This document shows positions 1 to 6,436 of a DNA stretch of 14,094 nt, piece by piece (the stretch's first letter is position 1; each line of letters begins with the position of its first letter). Made by a program: the position numbers and the translations under genes. Under the pieces are notes generated by a model. The model saw only the letters and a program-made list of their open reading frames with translations, did no database searches and had not been told where the DNA came from. This stretch comes from JALVCQ01 sp964452325 (GTDB lineage: Bacteria > Bacteroidota > Bacteroidia > JAADEI01 > JALVCQ01), in NCBI GenBank assembly GCA_964452325.1, contig CAYVLB010000046.1:1-14094 (forward strand), written 5' to 3'.

Positions 1-1019
1 ACATAGTCTGCCTGGAAAAAAAGGTAGCCATTATCCGTATACAACGAAGCCACATCCAATCCCATCGGGTTAAAAAACAAACGTTGCTCCAATAAAGGTT
101 TGTTATAAATATCCCCGGAATCCAGTCCCAAGGTTTGCTCAAGATGGGATGTTGGGACTTTCGAGTTGCCGATCCAGCGAATGTGTCTTATCCGAAATAC
201 CGCCCCCTCATGGACTTTTACTGTAATGTAATAGCCATCCTCCCCTATCCTTACCGAATCATACACTATCCGGAAATCGCGGTATCCATGAGCAAAATAC
301 AGCTGAGCCAATGCGCCCTTATCCTCTTCCCACTTAAATGGATCAAAAAGCCCTTTCCGAAATATATTCCACCATCGATAAACTTTGGTATTTGAAAGCA
401 CTCGACGTAACCGCTTGTCACTAAACGCCAAATTCCCTTCAAACTCAATGTCCCGAATGCGCAACTTCCGCCCCCGTTGAACATCGACCAACACATGAAC
501 CCTTCCATCCTGTGCTGAATCCAGGTAGATGGCAATGGTTGGACGCGCAAAACCTTTCTCTGCAAGGTAGTCGCGGATTACCGAGTGTATACGCGTTTGC
601 GTAACCGTTGTTACTACCTGACCCGCAGCCAGGTCCAACTTTTCATTAATTTTAGTTATCCAACTTTTGGGTAGCCCCTGAATACGAATAGTGGCCAGAC
701 GTTTTCCCTCTGCAACTCGAACACGCAGCCAGGCACGGCCCGTCAATTCATCCAGTGAATCAATGACCACTGAAACATCACTAAAAATCTGCGACTCCCA
801 CAAACGACGAATTACCATTCCCACATCATCCGACAATACCCGAAAGGGTGCTCCCTCTTTCAAGCCAGCATCCGAAATGATTTCCCGCACGTAATGCGGA
901 TCGGCCGCTCCTTCTATCACCAGGCGTTCTACCTTATACTCTTGCAACGCCTCTTGGGCATGTCCCTGTAACAACAACATCACAACAGGTAGGACCAAAA
1001 AGATCAAACGTAGGGTCAT
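1..1019 (-). CDS. bamA: BamA, outer-membrane protein assembly factor (partial, C-terminus beyond left edge)
   Basis: BamA folds and inserts beta-barrel proteins into the outer membrane. The visible part is 339 residues: a signal peptide (about 1-21, ending G-H-A) followed by POTRA-type repeats at roughly 27-105, 106-183, 184-272 and from 273 on. Typical POTRA signatures are seen, such as VERLVIEG (30-37), GLKEG near 52, LWESQIFSDV (73-82), IRDIEFEGN (188-196) and DNGYLFFQ (329-336). The last resembles the Bacteroidota BamA pattern. The barrel lies outside the window. The ATG at 1019-1017 shares bases with the uppS stop codon (ATGA), so the two genes are translationally coupled and probably share the promoter upstream of uppS. 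The uppS-bamA order is common in Bacteroidota as I know the family. A TamA or other Omp85 protein is possible but less likely given this context. No in-frame stop occurs in the visible part. Confidence 0.9.
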   Translation of the reverse strand, partial: MTLRLIFLVLPVVMLLLQGHAQEALQEYKVERLVIEGAADPHYVREIISDAGLKEGAPFRVLSDDVGMVIRRLWESQIFSDVSVVIDSLDELTGRAWLRVRVAEGKRLATIRIQGLPKSWITKINEKLDLAAGQVVTTVTQTRIHSVIRDYLAEKGFARPTIAIYLDSAQDGRVHVLVDVQRGRKLRIRDIEFEGNLAFSDKRLRRVLSNTKVYRWWNIFRKGLFDPFKWEEDKGALAQLYFAHGYRDFRIVYDSVRIGEDGYYITVKVHEGAVFRIRHIRWIGNSKVPTSHLEQTLGLDSGDIYNKPLLEQRLFFNPMGLDVASLYTDNGYLFFQADY

Positions 1020-1738
1020 GGGTTACGAAGTTGTTCACTGGTCATTCCAAAACGACGTTCCCGTTGGACAAACTCGTCAAGAATTTTTATCAAATGTTCC
1101 TTTCCAAAGTCCGGCCATAAAACGGAAGGAAAGAACAATTCCGTATAGACTAATTCCCACAACAAAAAGTTGCTGATCCGTTGTTCGCCACTAGTACGGA
1201 TTAAGATATCCGGATCGGGAATATTGGCTGTACTCAAATATCTCTTAAAGTCATCAGGCGACTGCAAGTTTTCAAGTGCACACGCCCCTTCCCGGGCAAT
1301 ACGCTGGGCAGCCAGTAATATGTCGTTCCTACTTCCATAGTTGAGGGCCACTACCAATGTCAATCGTTTCCCTTGCCGTGTTGCATCCTCAATAAAACGT
1401 ACACTTTCCTGTACTTGAACAGACAGGTGCTCAACATCGCCTACAAACCGAAGCCGCACCCCTTCTTCGACAAGGTCGTCTGCTTCGCTGCGAATCGTAG
1501 AAACCAGCAACTCCATGAGTGCATTTACCTCTCCTTTGGGGCGCAACCAGTTTTCAGTAGAAAAGGCATAAATTGTCAGATACGGAATCCCCAGCTCGGC
1601 TACCGCTTTGACAGTCCGACGGATCGCCAATACACCCGCTCGATGGCCTTCCACACGAGGCAGCCCCCGTTGCTTTGCCCAACGGCCATTACCATCCATT
1701 ATAATAGCCACGTGCCGAACTTTTCGCGATATGTTCAT
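1016..1738 (-). CDS. uppS: Isoprenyl transferase (undecaprenyl diphosphate synthase, UppS)
   Basis: This cytosolic cis-prenyltransferase extends farnesyl diphosphate with isopentenyl diphosphate to make undecaprenyl diphosphate, the lipid carrier for peptidoglycan and surface glycans. The product is 240 residues, close to the usual ~240-255. All family signatures are present: HVAIIMDGNGRW (9-20) with the catalytic/Mg-binding Asp15, YAFSTENW (57-64), ALNYGSRNDI (131-140), and DPDILIRTSGEQRISNFLLW (175-194) with the diphosphate-binding Arg residues. I chose the ATG at 1738; an in-frame TTG at 1765 would add nine residues that look like leader rather than protein. A good Bacteroidota-type promoter (1771-1800) lies 32 bases upstream of this ATG, inside the end of the preceding gene. 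The stop codon overlaps the bamA start by four bases. Confidence 0.96.
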   Translation of the reverse strand: MNISRKVRHVAIIMDGNGRWAKQRGLPRVEGHRAGVLAIRRTVKAVAELGIPYLTIYAFSTENWLRPKGEVNALMELLVSTIRSEADDLVEEGVRLRFVGDVEHLSVQVQESVRFIEDATRQGKRLTLVVALNYGSRNDILLAAQRIAREGACALENLQSPDDFKRYLSTANIPDPDILIRTSGEQRISNFLLWELVYTELFFPSVLWPDFGKEHLIKILDEFVQRERRFGMTSEQLRNP

Positions 1739-1770
1739 GCTGCCTAATTTCCACCCCTCAGGCAAGGCGG

Positions 1771-1800
1771 CAAATATAGAGATAGGCTGTCAGAACACAA
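1771..1800 (-). promoter_or_regulatory. Promoter for uppS-bamA (Bacteroidota type)
   Basis: On the minus strand, TTG (1800-1798), a 19-base spacer and TATATTTG (1778-1771) match the Bacteroidota sigma consensus of a -33 TTG and a -7 TAnnTTTG. The -7 box ends 32 bases before the uppS ATG. The -33 box lies just inside the 3' end of the third DUF6089-like gene. This suggests that uppS-bamA can be transcribed independently of the barrel genes upstream. Confidence 0.68.
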
Positions 1801-2566
1801 CGCATACCGACCGCAGTACCACGTAATATAGACTTACCGTCCAGGTGAAAAACCAGTCTTTGTTCTGAGGGTTGGCACGCAGCTTCCCCGATACTTCTTC
1901 GGGAGAATATATCGAACGATTACTCAACGATACAACTTGCGAGTCTGGATTGTCCATCCACTTTGGATAGTGCCCGGATGCCCCATCCAAATAGTCGGAA
2001 AAGGTAGGGTAGGCTCGTAGCGTAGTTTGAATAAAAAAACGGTCACCCAACATCTGCTTAAATCCGACGCCCAAAGGTATTGCTATCGCAACGCCACTTT
2101 TCAAACGGCGATCTTTTTCCAAAAACATTCCCCCCAATGGATAGCGGCGGCCTTCGTATTCCGCCACCGGCGAATAATAAAACGCGCTCACGCCTCCTAC
2201 TGTAAAAAAAGTTCCTGAGGCACTACGAACGTCCAATAAAAACTTCCGAAAATTGAAAACAAGCTCCCATTCCACCCCCATCACCGGCGAAGAAAAATTA
2301 AGACCACGCCATCGCGTCGGCGAGTCCACCCTGTCATCAGCCCCCAGGGTACCCCAATATCCACGCAAACCCCACGAAAAATGAGACGACATGTTCTTAT
2401 GATACGCAGCAAAAAAGGTGGGATAAACCATACTGCCCTTCCAGGACAGATCCCCCCGGTATCTCATGATCCCACCACCTACCGAATAGGCCACATACTG
2501 AGCCTGTACACTAACCGCTATCCCACAAAAAGCCCACAAGAAAAAGCGCCTTAATACCAGAAACAC
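1790..2566 (-). CDS. DUF6089-like outer-membrane beta-barrel protein, third of a tandem trio
   Basis: The function is unknown. The protein looks like a small outer-membrane beta-barrel: a signal peptide (about 1-21, ending VQAQ) followed by alternating aromatic strands. It shares landmarks with the two genes upstream: Y-R-G-D-L near the N-terminus, LNFSSPV in the middle, IPLGVGFK, DYLDGAS, and a closing NKDW with a short aromatic strand. I place the start at GTG 2566, which gives 258 residues and a clean signal peptide. The gene then overlaps the preceding stop codon by 16 bases. An ATG at 2617 would add 17 residues with no signal-peptide character and a 67-base overlap. It is close in length to its neighbours but differs markedly in sequence. 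DUF6089 proteins are often found next to uppS in Bacteroidota, from general knowledge. The assignment is by motif and context, not by a profile search. Confidence 0.75.
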   Translation of the reverse strand: MFLVLRRFFLWAFCGIAVSVQAQYVAYSVGGGIMRYRGDLSWKGSMVYPTFFAAYHKNMSSHFSWGLRGYWGTLGADDRVDSPTRWRGLNFSSPVMGVEWELVFNFRKFLLDVRSASGTFFTVGGVSAFYYSPVAEYEGRRYPLGGMFLEKDRRLKSGVAIAIPLGVGFKQMLGDRFFIQTTLRAYPTFSDYLDGASGHYPKWMDNPDSQVVSLSNRSIYSPEEVSGKLRANPQNKDWFFTWTVSLYYVVLRSVCVVF

Positions 2567-3405
2567 CTCGATTTCACCAATACGTACGAGATGGTAATCC
2601 CTGCAATGCCATACCAATCCTTATTCGTTGGATCACCTCGGTAAGTCGATGGCGTAGGAATGACTTCTTCTCCCAAAAATTCATCTTCTCGAACCGATAG
2701 TTCCCATGCCAGCGCTCCCCGTTCTGCCAACAGAATTTCTTTCTCTACGTAAGTTTTACTCACATCATCCAGATAATCAGTAAACGTCTTACGGATCCCC
2801 ACCTCGGCTCCCAGCACCAATCGGCTACCCACCATTGCTCGCAAACCCACACCAAATGGAATCACCACTTGCGTTAATTCATATGGTTGCCGAGTAGGGT
2901 AGTAAAGGGTTCCCTGCCCCTCTGTTCCCAGGGGCTGCAAGGGAATCCATTCACCATTATAGAGGGCGTGTGGATTAAACCGAACAAGTCCTACACCCAC
3001 AAAAAGATACGGCGTTGACTTGGCATAACTGCGAACAGTAGGACTAAACGGCATCAAATTCAATTCGGCCGTTAACCCCATATCAACAAGGGGCGACCGA
3101 AATGATAGGTTGCGTTGCCGTCGCCTCAGATCCTTGGCATGTCCATCATCGCCCGAGATGGTCCCGTAGAACACATTCGCCTTAACAACCAAAGAGGGCG
3201 AATAGTGATAACGAAGGAAAAACCCTGCTGCTGGATGAACTGCCTGTCCATCCAAGACGCCCTCGGTAAGATCGCCATGATAAGCTGAGGCGCCTCCCAT
3301 CACGCCGACCTCCCAAAAAGGCTTCACCTGCCCCGATAGGGGACCGCTCCCCATCATCAGGAGAGCAACTCCTCCAATAACAATTTTCTGCAAGGATTGT
3401 TGCAT
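2551..3405 (-). CDS. DUF6089-like outer-membrane beta-barrel protein, second of a tandem trio
   Basis: The product is 284 residues, function unknown, probably an outer-membrane barrel. A signal peptide is visible at about 1-25 (IVIGGVALLMMG core, ending SGQ). Landmarks shared with its neighbours are YHGDL near residue 43, NLSFRSPLVDMG, PYLFVGVGLVRF, a PLGTEGQG loop, VIPFGVGLRAMVG, DYLDDVSKTY and DPTNKDW near the end. The ATG at 3405 follows the stop of the previous paralogue by three bases, and its own stop lies inside the start region of the next. The three genes are therefore almost certainly one transcript with coupled translation. The LFxxEVGIRKTF-like strand before DYLD is the kind of segment that recurs in this barrel family. 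No catalytic motif is seen. Confidence 0.8.
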   Translation of the reverse strand: MQQSLQKIVIGGVALLMMGSGPLSGQVKPFWEVGVMGGASAYHGDLTEGVLDGQAVHPAAGFFLRYHYSPSLVVKANVFYGTISGDDGHAKDLRRRQRNLSFRSPLVDMGLTAELNLMPFSPTVRSYAKSTPYLFVGVGLVRFNPHALYNGEWIPLQPLGTEGQGTLYYPTRQPYELTQVVIPFGVGLRAMVGSRLVLGAEVGIRKTFTDYLDDVSKTYVEKEILLAERGALAWELSVREDEFLGEEVIPTPSTYRGDPTNKDWYGIAGITISYVLVKSRCFWY

Positions 3406-3408
3406 TCC

Positions 3409-4293
3409 CTAACGTCGGAAAATTTCGCACCGGAATTGTCGCAAAGTACGCGAGACCCAAAAAACGCCGCCATCAATCCAGTCGTTCGTAGGATCCGAAC
3501 GTTTAATTTCATCGTCCACAATATGCTGAAGATTTGCCTGGATCTGCGCATCTGTCCATCCTTGTGCCTTGTAATAATCAATATATCCTGCAATTGCGCG
3601 GGCTTTATCCCGATCTTCCCCGCCGTTGGCATATAGCTGTGGTAAGTCATCACGATACTTGGCTTTCATGCCATCCAAGTAATCAGTAGTTGCAAAGTGT
3701 TGAGATACTTCAATACCAACATTCCACAGCCCGCCGACAGAATACTTAATGCCAATCCCATAAATTCCCGTTAAGGTAATCGGCATCCATGATTCACCCT
3801 CGGGTTGCAACTTTCGCATCACGTACTTTTTGCCATCCACATATCGCACCGGCTCAAAATACATCAAGCCAACTCCTACCAACGCGTAAGGGGTAAAAGC
3901 AAACCGACGTGTACCACTGATAAACGGAAGAAAGTTAAATTCAATGCCCCCCGACAACTCCACCACGGGCGAGGTAAAGTCTAGGTTCCGCTCACGACGT
4001 TCTCTCGAATTGATATCGGAGACCTCAATCAATGAATCCGCACCACCAATTTTACTAAACTGCAAGGTGGCTTTAAAGTTAAGACGTGGTTGATAATAGT
4101 AGCGATAGAGTGCATAAAGACCCAACTTCGTCTGATCAAAATATACATGCGTTGGCACCAAATCACCTTGATAGTTAAATCCACCCAAACCGCCACCGAA
4201 TTCCACATCCTGAGCATATGACACCCCTAAACTACCCCATGATAATGCGGCACCACACGCCATCCCAAGTAGCATTCGTTTCCGTAGCATCAT
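3409..4293 (-). CDS. DUF6089-like outer-membrane beta-barrel protein, first of a tandem trio
   Basis: The product is 294 residues from the ATG at 4293. A signal peptide (about 1-27: MMLRKRMLLG, hydrophobic core, ending SYAQ) is followed by a beta-rich body. Landmarks are NYQGDL, NLDFTSPVVELSGGIEFNF, PYALVGVGLMYF, LQPEGESW, YGIGIKYSVG, DYLDGMKAKY and SDPTNDW. An in-frame TTG at 4341 would add a leader with no signal-peptide logic. This paralogue carries an insertion of about 40 residues rich in Asp, Lys and Ala, after the DYLD motif and before DPTN (around 235-270 of the protein). It reads as a helical or loop segment and is shorter or absent in the other two. It is the first gene of the trio, separated from the glycosyltransferase upstream by a 132-base spacer with candidate promoters. 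Confidence 0.8.
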   Translation of the reverse strand: MMLRKRMLLGMACGAALSWGSLGVSYAQDVEFGGGLGGFNYQGDLVPTHVYFDQTKLGLYALYRYYYQPRLNFKATLQFSKIGGADSLIEVSDINSRERRERNLDFTSPVVELSGGIEFNFLPFISGTRRFAFTPYALVGVGLMYFEPVRYVDGKKYVMRKLQPEGESWMPITLTGIYGIGIKYSVGGLWNVGIEVSQHFATTDYLDGMKAKYRDDLPQLYANGGEDRDKARAIAGYIDYYKAQGWTDAQIQANLQHIVDDEIKRSDPTNDWIDGGVFWVSRTLRQFRCEIFRR

Positions 4294-4323
4294 AACACTT
4301 CCATTTTTATCGATTTGACAGTG

Positions 4324-4359
4324 CAAATGTAAGAAAATCAAACTAAAACCCCCCTCAAA
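4324..4359 (-). promoter_or_regulatory. Candidate promoter for the DUF6089-like trio
   Basis: On the minus strand TACATTTG (4331-4324) fits the Bacteroidota -7 box and ends 30 bases before the ATG at 4293. The nearest upstream TTTG (4359-4356) is 24 bases away, longer than the usual 18-21, so the -33 element is weak. Confidence 0.45.
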
Positions 4360-4394
4360 CCCTCAAAAATTTTTATATCCCGCCCGTTGTTTCC

Positions 4395-4411
4395 CAAAAT
4401 TATCAAAATTA
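4395..4411 (-). promoter_or_regulatory. Tandem TAATTTTG boxes in the spacer upstream of the DUF6089-like trio
   Basis: Two copies of TAATTTTG (4411-4404 and 4402-4395) lie nine bases apart on the minus strand. Each fits TAnnTTTG. They could be alternative -7 elements giving a leader of about 100 bases, but the spacer is AT-rich and neither has a TTG at standard distance. They may be chance. Confidence 0.22.
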
Positions 4412-4425
4412 TTCTACCATCGTAA

Positions 4426-5589
4426 TCAATGGACTAATTTGCCTTTGAAAAGTGCACGAACGGCTGCCAAATATGACTCATAGGTAAACTTGCGGGCAAT
4501 TTGAATCGCCTTGTCTCGTTCTTGTTTCCATCGCCATGAAGATGCTAAATAAGCATGAATCAAATCAAGATAGGCAGCTGGGCGATTATCTTTCACTGCG
4601 GCCCCGATCCCGAATGATTCCAGCATTTCAGGGATACTGGAAACCGCATTTGTTAGGGGAACTACCCCATGTGCCATAGCTTCACTCAGCACTTTGGGCC
4701 ATCCTTCGGAAGCAGTAGGTAACAACATAAAGTGGGCGGAGGTATAAAGTTGGAACACCTTAGGACGGGGTAAACTTCCATGAATCCGGACCACTTCATT
4801 CAAGTGGCGCCGTTTCACTTCCTCCCGTAACCATTCCAGCCACTTACCTTCACCGACCACATCCCACACCACATCCCATTGCTCTGCACATTTCGTTACC
4901 ACATCCAATGCAATATGAATGCCTTTAGCCCGTTCTATCCGTCCCACATAAATCAACCGCAAAGGCCATTGAAGTGTTTTCCTAACCACAAGGGGTCGGA
5001 TATTATCAAGATAGATTTGTGAAAAAGAAGGGTTGTAAAAAGGAATCACGTGAGGAGGGTCATCAGGGCTTTGTCCGTTGCGGGTGACCCATCCGCCGGG
5101 ATAGCCTTTATAAAGAAGCCATCGTTGAACGCGATAGCTCCATGCCTGCTTGCCTTCCAGCAACCAGTTGCCCGCATATTTGAACCAACGATATGATGGA
5201 TGCTTTCGCAACATCAGCAGGATCATTGCTAATAGGGCGATGTTGGCAGGGGCGCGCACATGAACGGCGTCCACTTTATGGAGTTCATGCGATATGACCT
5301 GCCAATATTGTATCCACCACACAGGGATTGCCATCTTTTTTATAATTCCCGTCCCTCCCGAAGGCTTTACGGGAACGAACCGTACGTTAGCGGCGGCATA
5401 AGGTAGGGCCTCACCTGATGGAGGCGATGAATGCAAAGGGGCTATATGAATAAGCTCCTCGAAAAGCGATGCTAAATGGGAAAGTTCGTCAACGGTCGCC
5501 CCAAATCCGACAATACGTCCATCGCTGTTTTTATAGTGAGCAGTATGCGAAATCACCAAAAGGCGCCGTGGGAATGGGACTAATCCCAT
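4426..5589 (-). CDS. GT-B glycosyltransferase (family 4 / group 1 type)
   Basis: This protein probably transfers a sugar from a nucleotide-sugar donor onto a surface glycan or lipid-linked acceptor. It has 387 residues and no signal peptide. The N-terminal Rossmann half begins LLVISHTAHYK (10-20). The donor-binding C-terminal half carries LIYVGRIERAKG (212-223), DVVGEG (243-248), IHGSLPRPKVFQLY (269-282) and the E-x7-E motif, E295 to E303, in ASEGWPKVLSEAMAHG. This is the classical GT4 layout; donor and acceptor cannot be read from sequence. The ATG at 5589 overlaps the end of the upstream crotonase gene by ten bases, so the two are coupled, although no functional link is obvious. No clear hairpin terminator follows the gene. 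Confidence 0.9.
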   Translation of the reverse strand: MGLVPFPRRLLVISHTAHYKNSDGRIVGFGATVDELSHLASLFEELIHIAPLHSSPPSGEALPYAAANVRFVPVKPSGGTGIIKKMAIPVWWIQYWQVISHELHKVDAVHVRAPANIALLAMILLMLRKHPSYRWFKYAGNWLLEGKQAWSYRVQRWLLYKGYPGGWVTRNGQSPDDPPHVIPFYNPSFSQIYLDNIRPLVVRKTLQWPLRLIYVGRIERAKGIHIALDVVTKCAEQWDVVWDVVGEGKWLEWLREEVKRRHLNEVVRIHGSLPRPKVFQLYTSAHFMLLPTASEGWPKVLSEAMAHGVVPLTNAVSSIPEMLESFGIGAAVKDNRPAAYLDLIHAYLASSWRWKQERDKAIQIARKFTYESYLAAVRALFKGKLVH

Positions 5590-6347
5590 CGGATCACCTT
5601 TTTTTGTAAAAATGACGCCAAGCCTACCTTAAAGTCATGATTTCGTCGAGCCTCGGCATTGCTCAACACTGCTTGTTCAAGGGCTTCATCTAATGACATT
5701 CCATCCACACGACGCAATAGCTTTTTAGTGGATGCAATCGATTGAGGACTGGTATGGGCAAGTATGTTGGCTATGAATGACTCCAGATATGTATCAAGCA
5801 CCTGTAAGTTGTCAAAACTTTTGGTAACAAGTCCCCACCTGCCTGCTTCGGAGGGTGAAAATGTTCGTCCTGAAAGCAAAAGTTCACGCGCCACTCCCCC
5901 GCCCACTTTTCGTTGCAGGAAAACCGATACCAACGCGGGAACAAATCCTATTTTTACCTCTGGGAATCCCAGTTTGGCATGTTCAACGGCCAACACAAAG
6001 TCCGCCACCAACAAAAATCCCATTCCTCCTCCCAGTGCATGCCCATTAACGCGTGAAATCACAATAGACGGCGTTTCATATATGGCCCGATAAAGGCGCA
6101 TCAAAGCTGCCGAATCCTTAACGTTTTCTTCATAGGAAAATTCTGACAACTTGTGAAGATAGGCCAAGTCCGCACCCGCACAAAAGGCTTTCCCCGTTCC
6201 AGTAATCAGCAATACCCGAATATTGGGAGGAAGTTGTTCAACCGCCTCCGTCATTTCACTGATCAGCTGGGGATGTAAGGCATTGCGCTTTTCTGGGCGG
6301 CTAAGCCGTAAGGTTCGTACTGGTCCGTTGTCTCGAATTTCTATCAT
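5580..6347 (-). CDS. Enoyl-CoA hydratase/isomerase family protein (crotonase fold)
   Basis: Crotonase-fold enzymes act on acyl-CoA thioesters, for example hydrating enoyl-CoA in fatty-acid or branched-chain amino-acid breakdown. From the ATG at 6347 the protein has 255 residues, a standard length. It shows LSRPEKRNAL (CoA-binding), AFCAGADLAYL (first oxyanion-hole loop) and GHALGGGMGFLLVADF (second loop), then FPEVKIGFVPALVS. The Glu in FPEV matches the second catalytic Glu of hydratases. The position of the first (usually GGGxE) is Gly, as I recall for many Bacteroidota homologues annotated as methylglutaconyl-CoA hydratase-like. The exact reaction is therefore uncertain. In-frame ATGs at 6362, 6377 and 6383 are possible starts; I prefer 6347 because family N-termini begin close to it. 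It is the first gene of the leftward unit. Confidence 0.88.
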   Translation of the reverse strand: MIEIRDNGPVRTLRLSRPEKRNALHPQLISEMTEAVEQLPPNIRVLLITGTGKAFCAGADLAYLHKLSEFSYEENVKDSAALMRLYRAIYETPSIVISRVNGHALGGGMGFLLVADFVLAVEHAKLGFPEVKIGFVPALVSVFLQRKVGGGVARELLLSGRTFSPSEAGRWGLVTKSFDNLQVLDTYLESFIANILAHTSPQSIASTKKLLRRVDGMSLDEALEQAVLSNAEARRNHDFKVGLASFLQKKVIRWD

Positions 6348-6382
6348 GGAAGTAGGAGACATCTTCCGTGTTTCCATTGGCA

Positions 6383-6414
6383 TTTGAAGGATGCAAGTTT
6401 AGCACATACCTTTG
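6383..6414 (+). promoter_or_regulatory. Promoter for the GT2 glycosyltransferase gene
   Basis: TTTG (6383-6386), a 20-base spacer and TACCTTTG (6407-6414) match both Bacteroidota promoter elements. The -7 box ends 22 bases before the ATG at 6437, implying a leader of roughly 15 bases. It sits in the divergent region shared with the leftward crotonase gene. Confidence 0.72.
6394..6401 (-). promoter_or_regulatory. Weak candidate -7 element for the crotonase-glycosyltransferase unit
   Basis: TAAACTTG (6401-6394, minus strand) has one mismatch to TAnnTTTG and lies 46 bases before the chosen ATG. The nearest TTG upstream is only 13 bases away, so this is a weak call. If real, it overlaps the rightward promoter, and the two units would compete or be co-regulated. 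Confidence 0.25.
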
Positions 6415-6436
6415 CAATTGCTCTACTGCTGGGGTC

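Noticed and set aside
266..565. Minus-strand 99-codon ORF
   Set aside because: It lies inside bamA in another frame; the bamA frame has clear POTRA motifs and this one has no domain or signal.
1373..1747. Plus-strand 124-codon ORF
   Set aside because: It is antisense to uppS, whose frame carries every family motif; nothing supports this product.
2567..2617. Upstream ATG extension of the third DUF6089-like gene
   Set aside because: It adds charged residues before the signal peptide and a 67-base overlap with the previous gene; GTG 2566 gives a clean signal peptide.
4340..4365. C-rich run with a short repeat (ctcaaac / ctcaaaa) in the spacer
   Set aside because: Too short and irregular to be called a repeat element or structured RNA.
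4416..4433. Possible hairpin (CCAT ... ATGG) at the end of the GT-B gene as a terminator
   Set aside because: The stem is only four base pairs with an eight-base loop that includes the stop codon, and no clean T-run follows.
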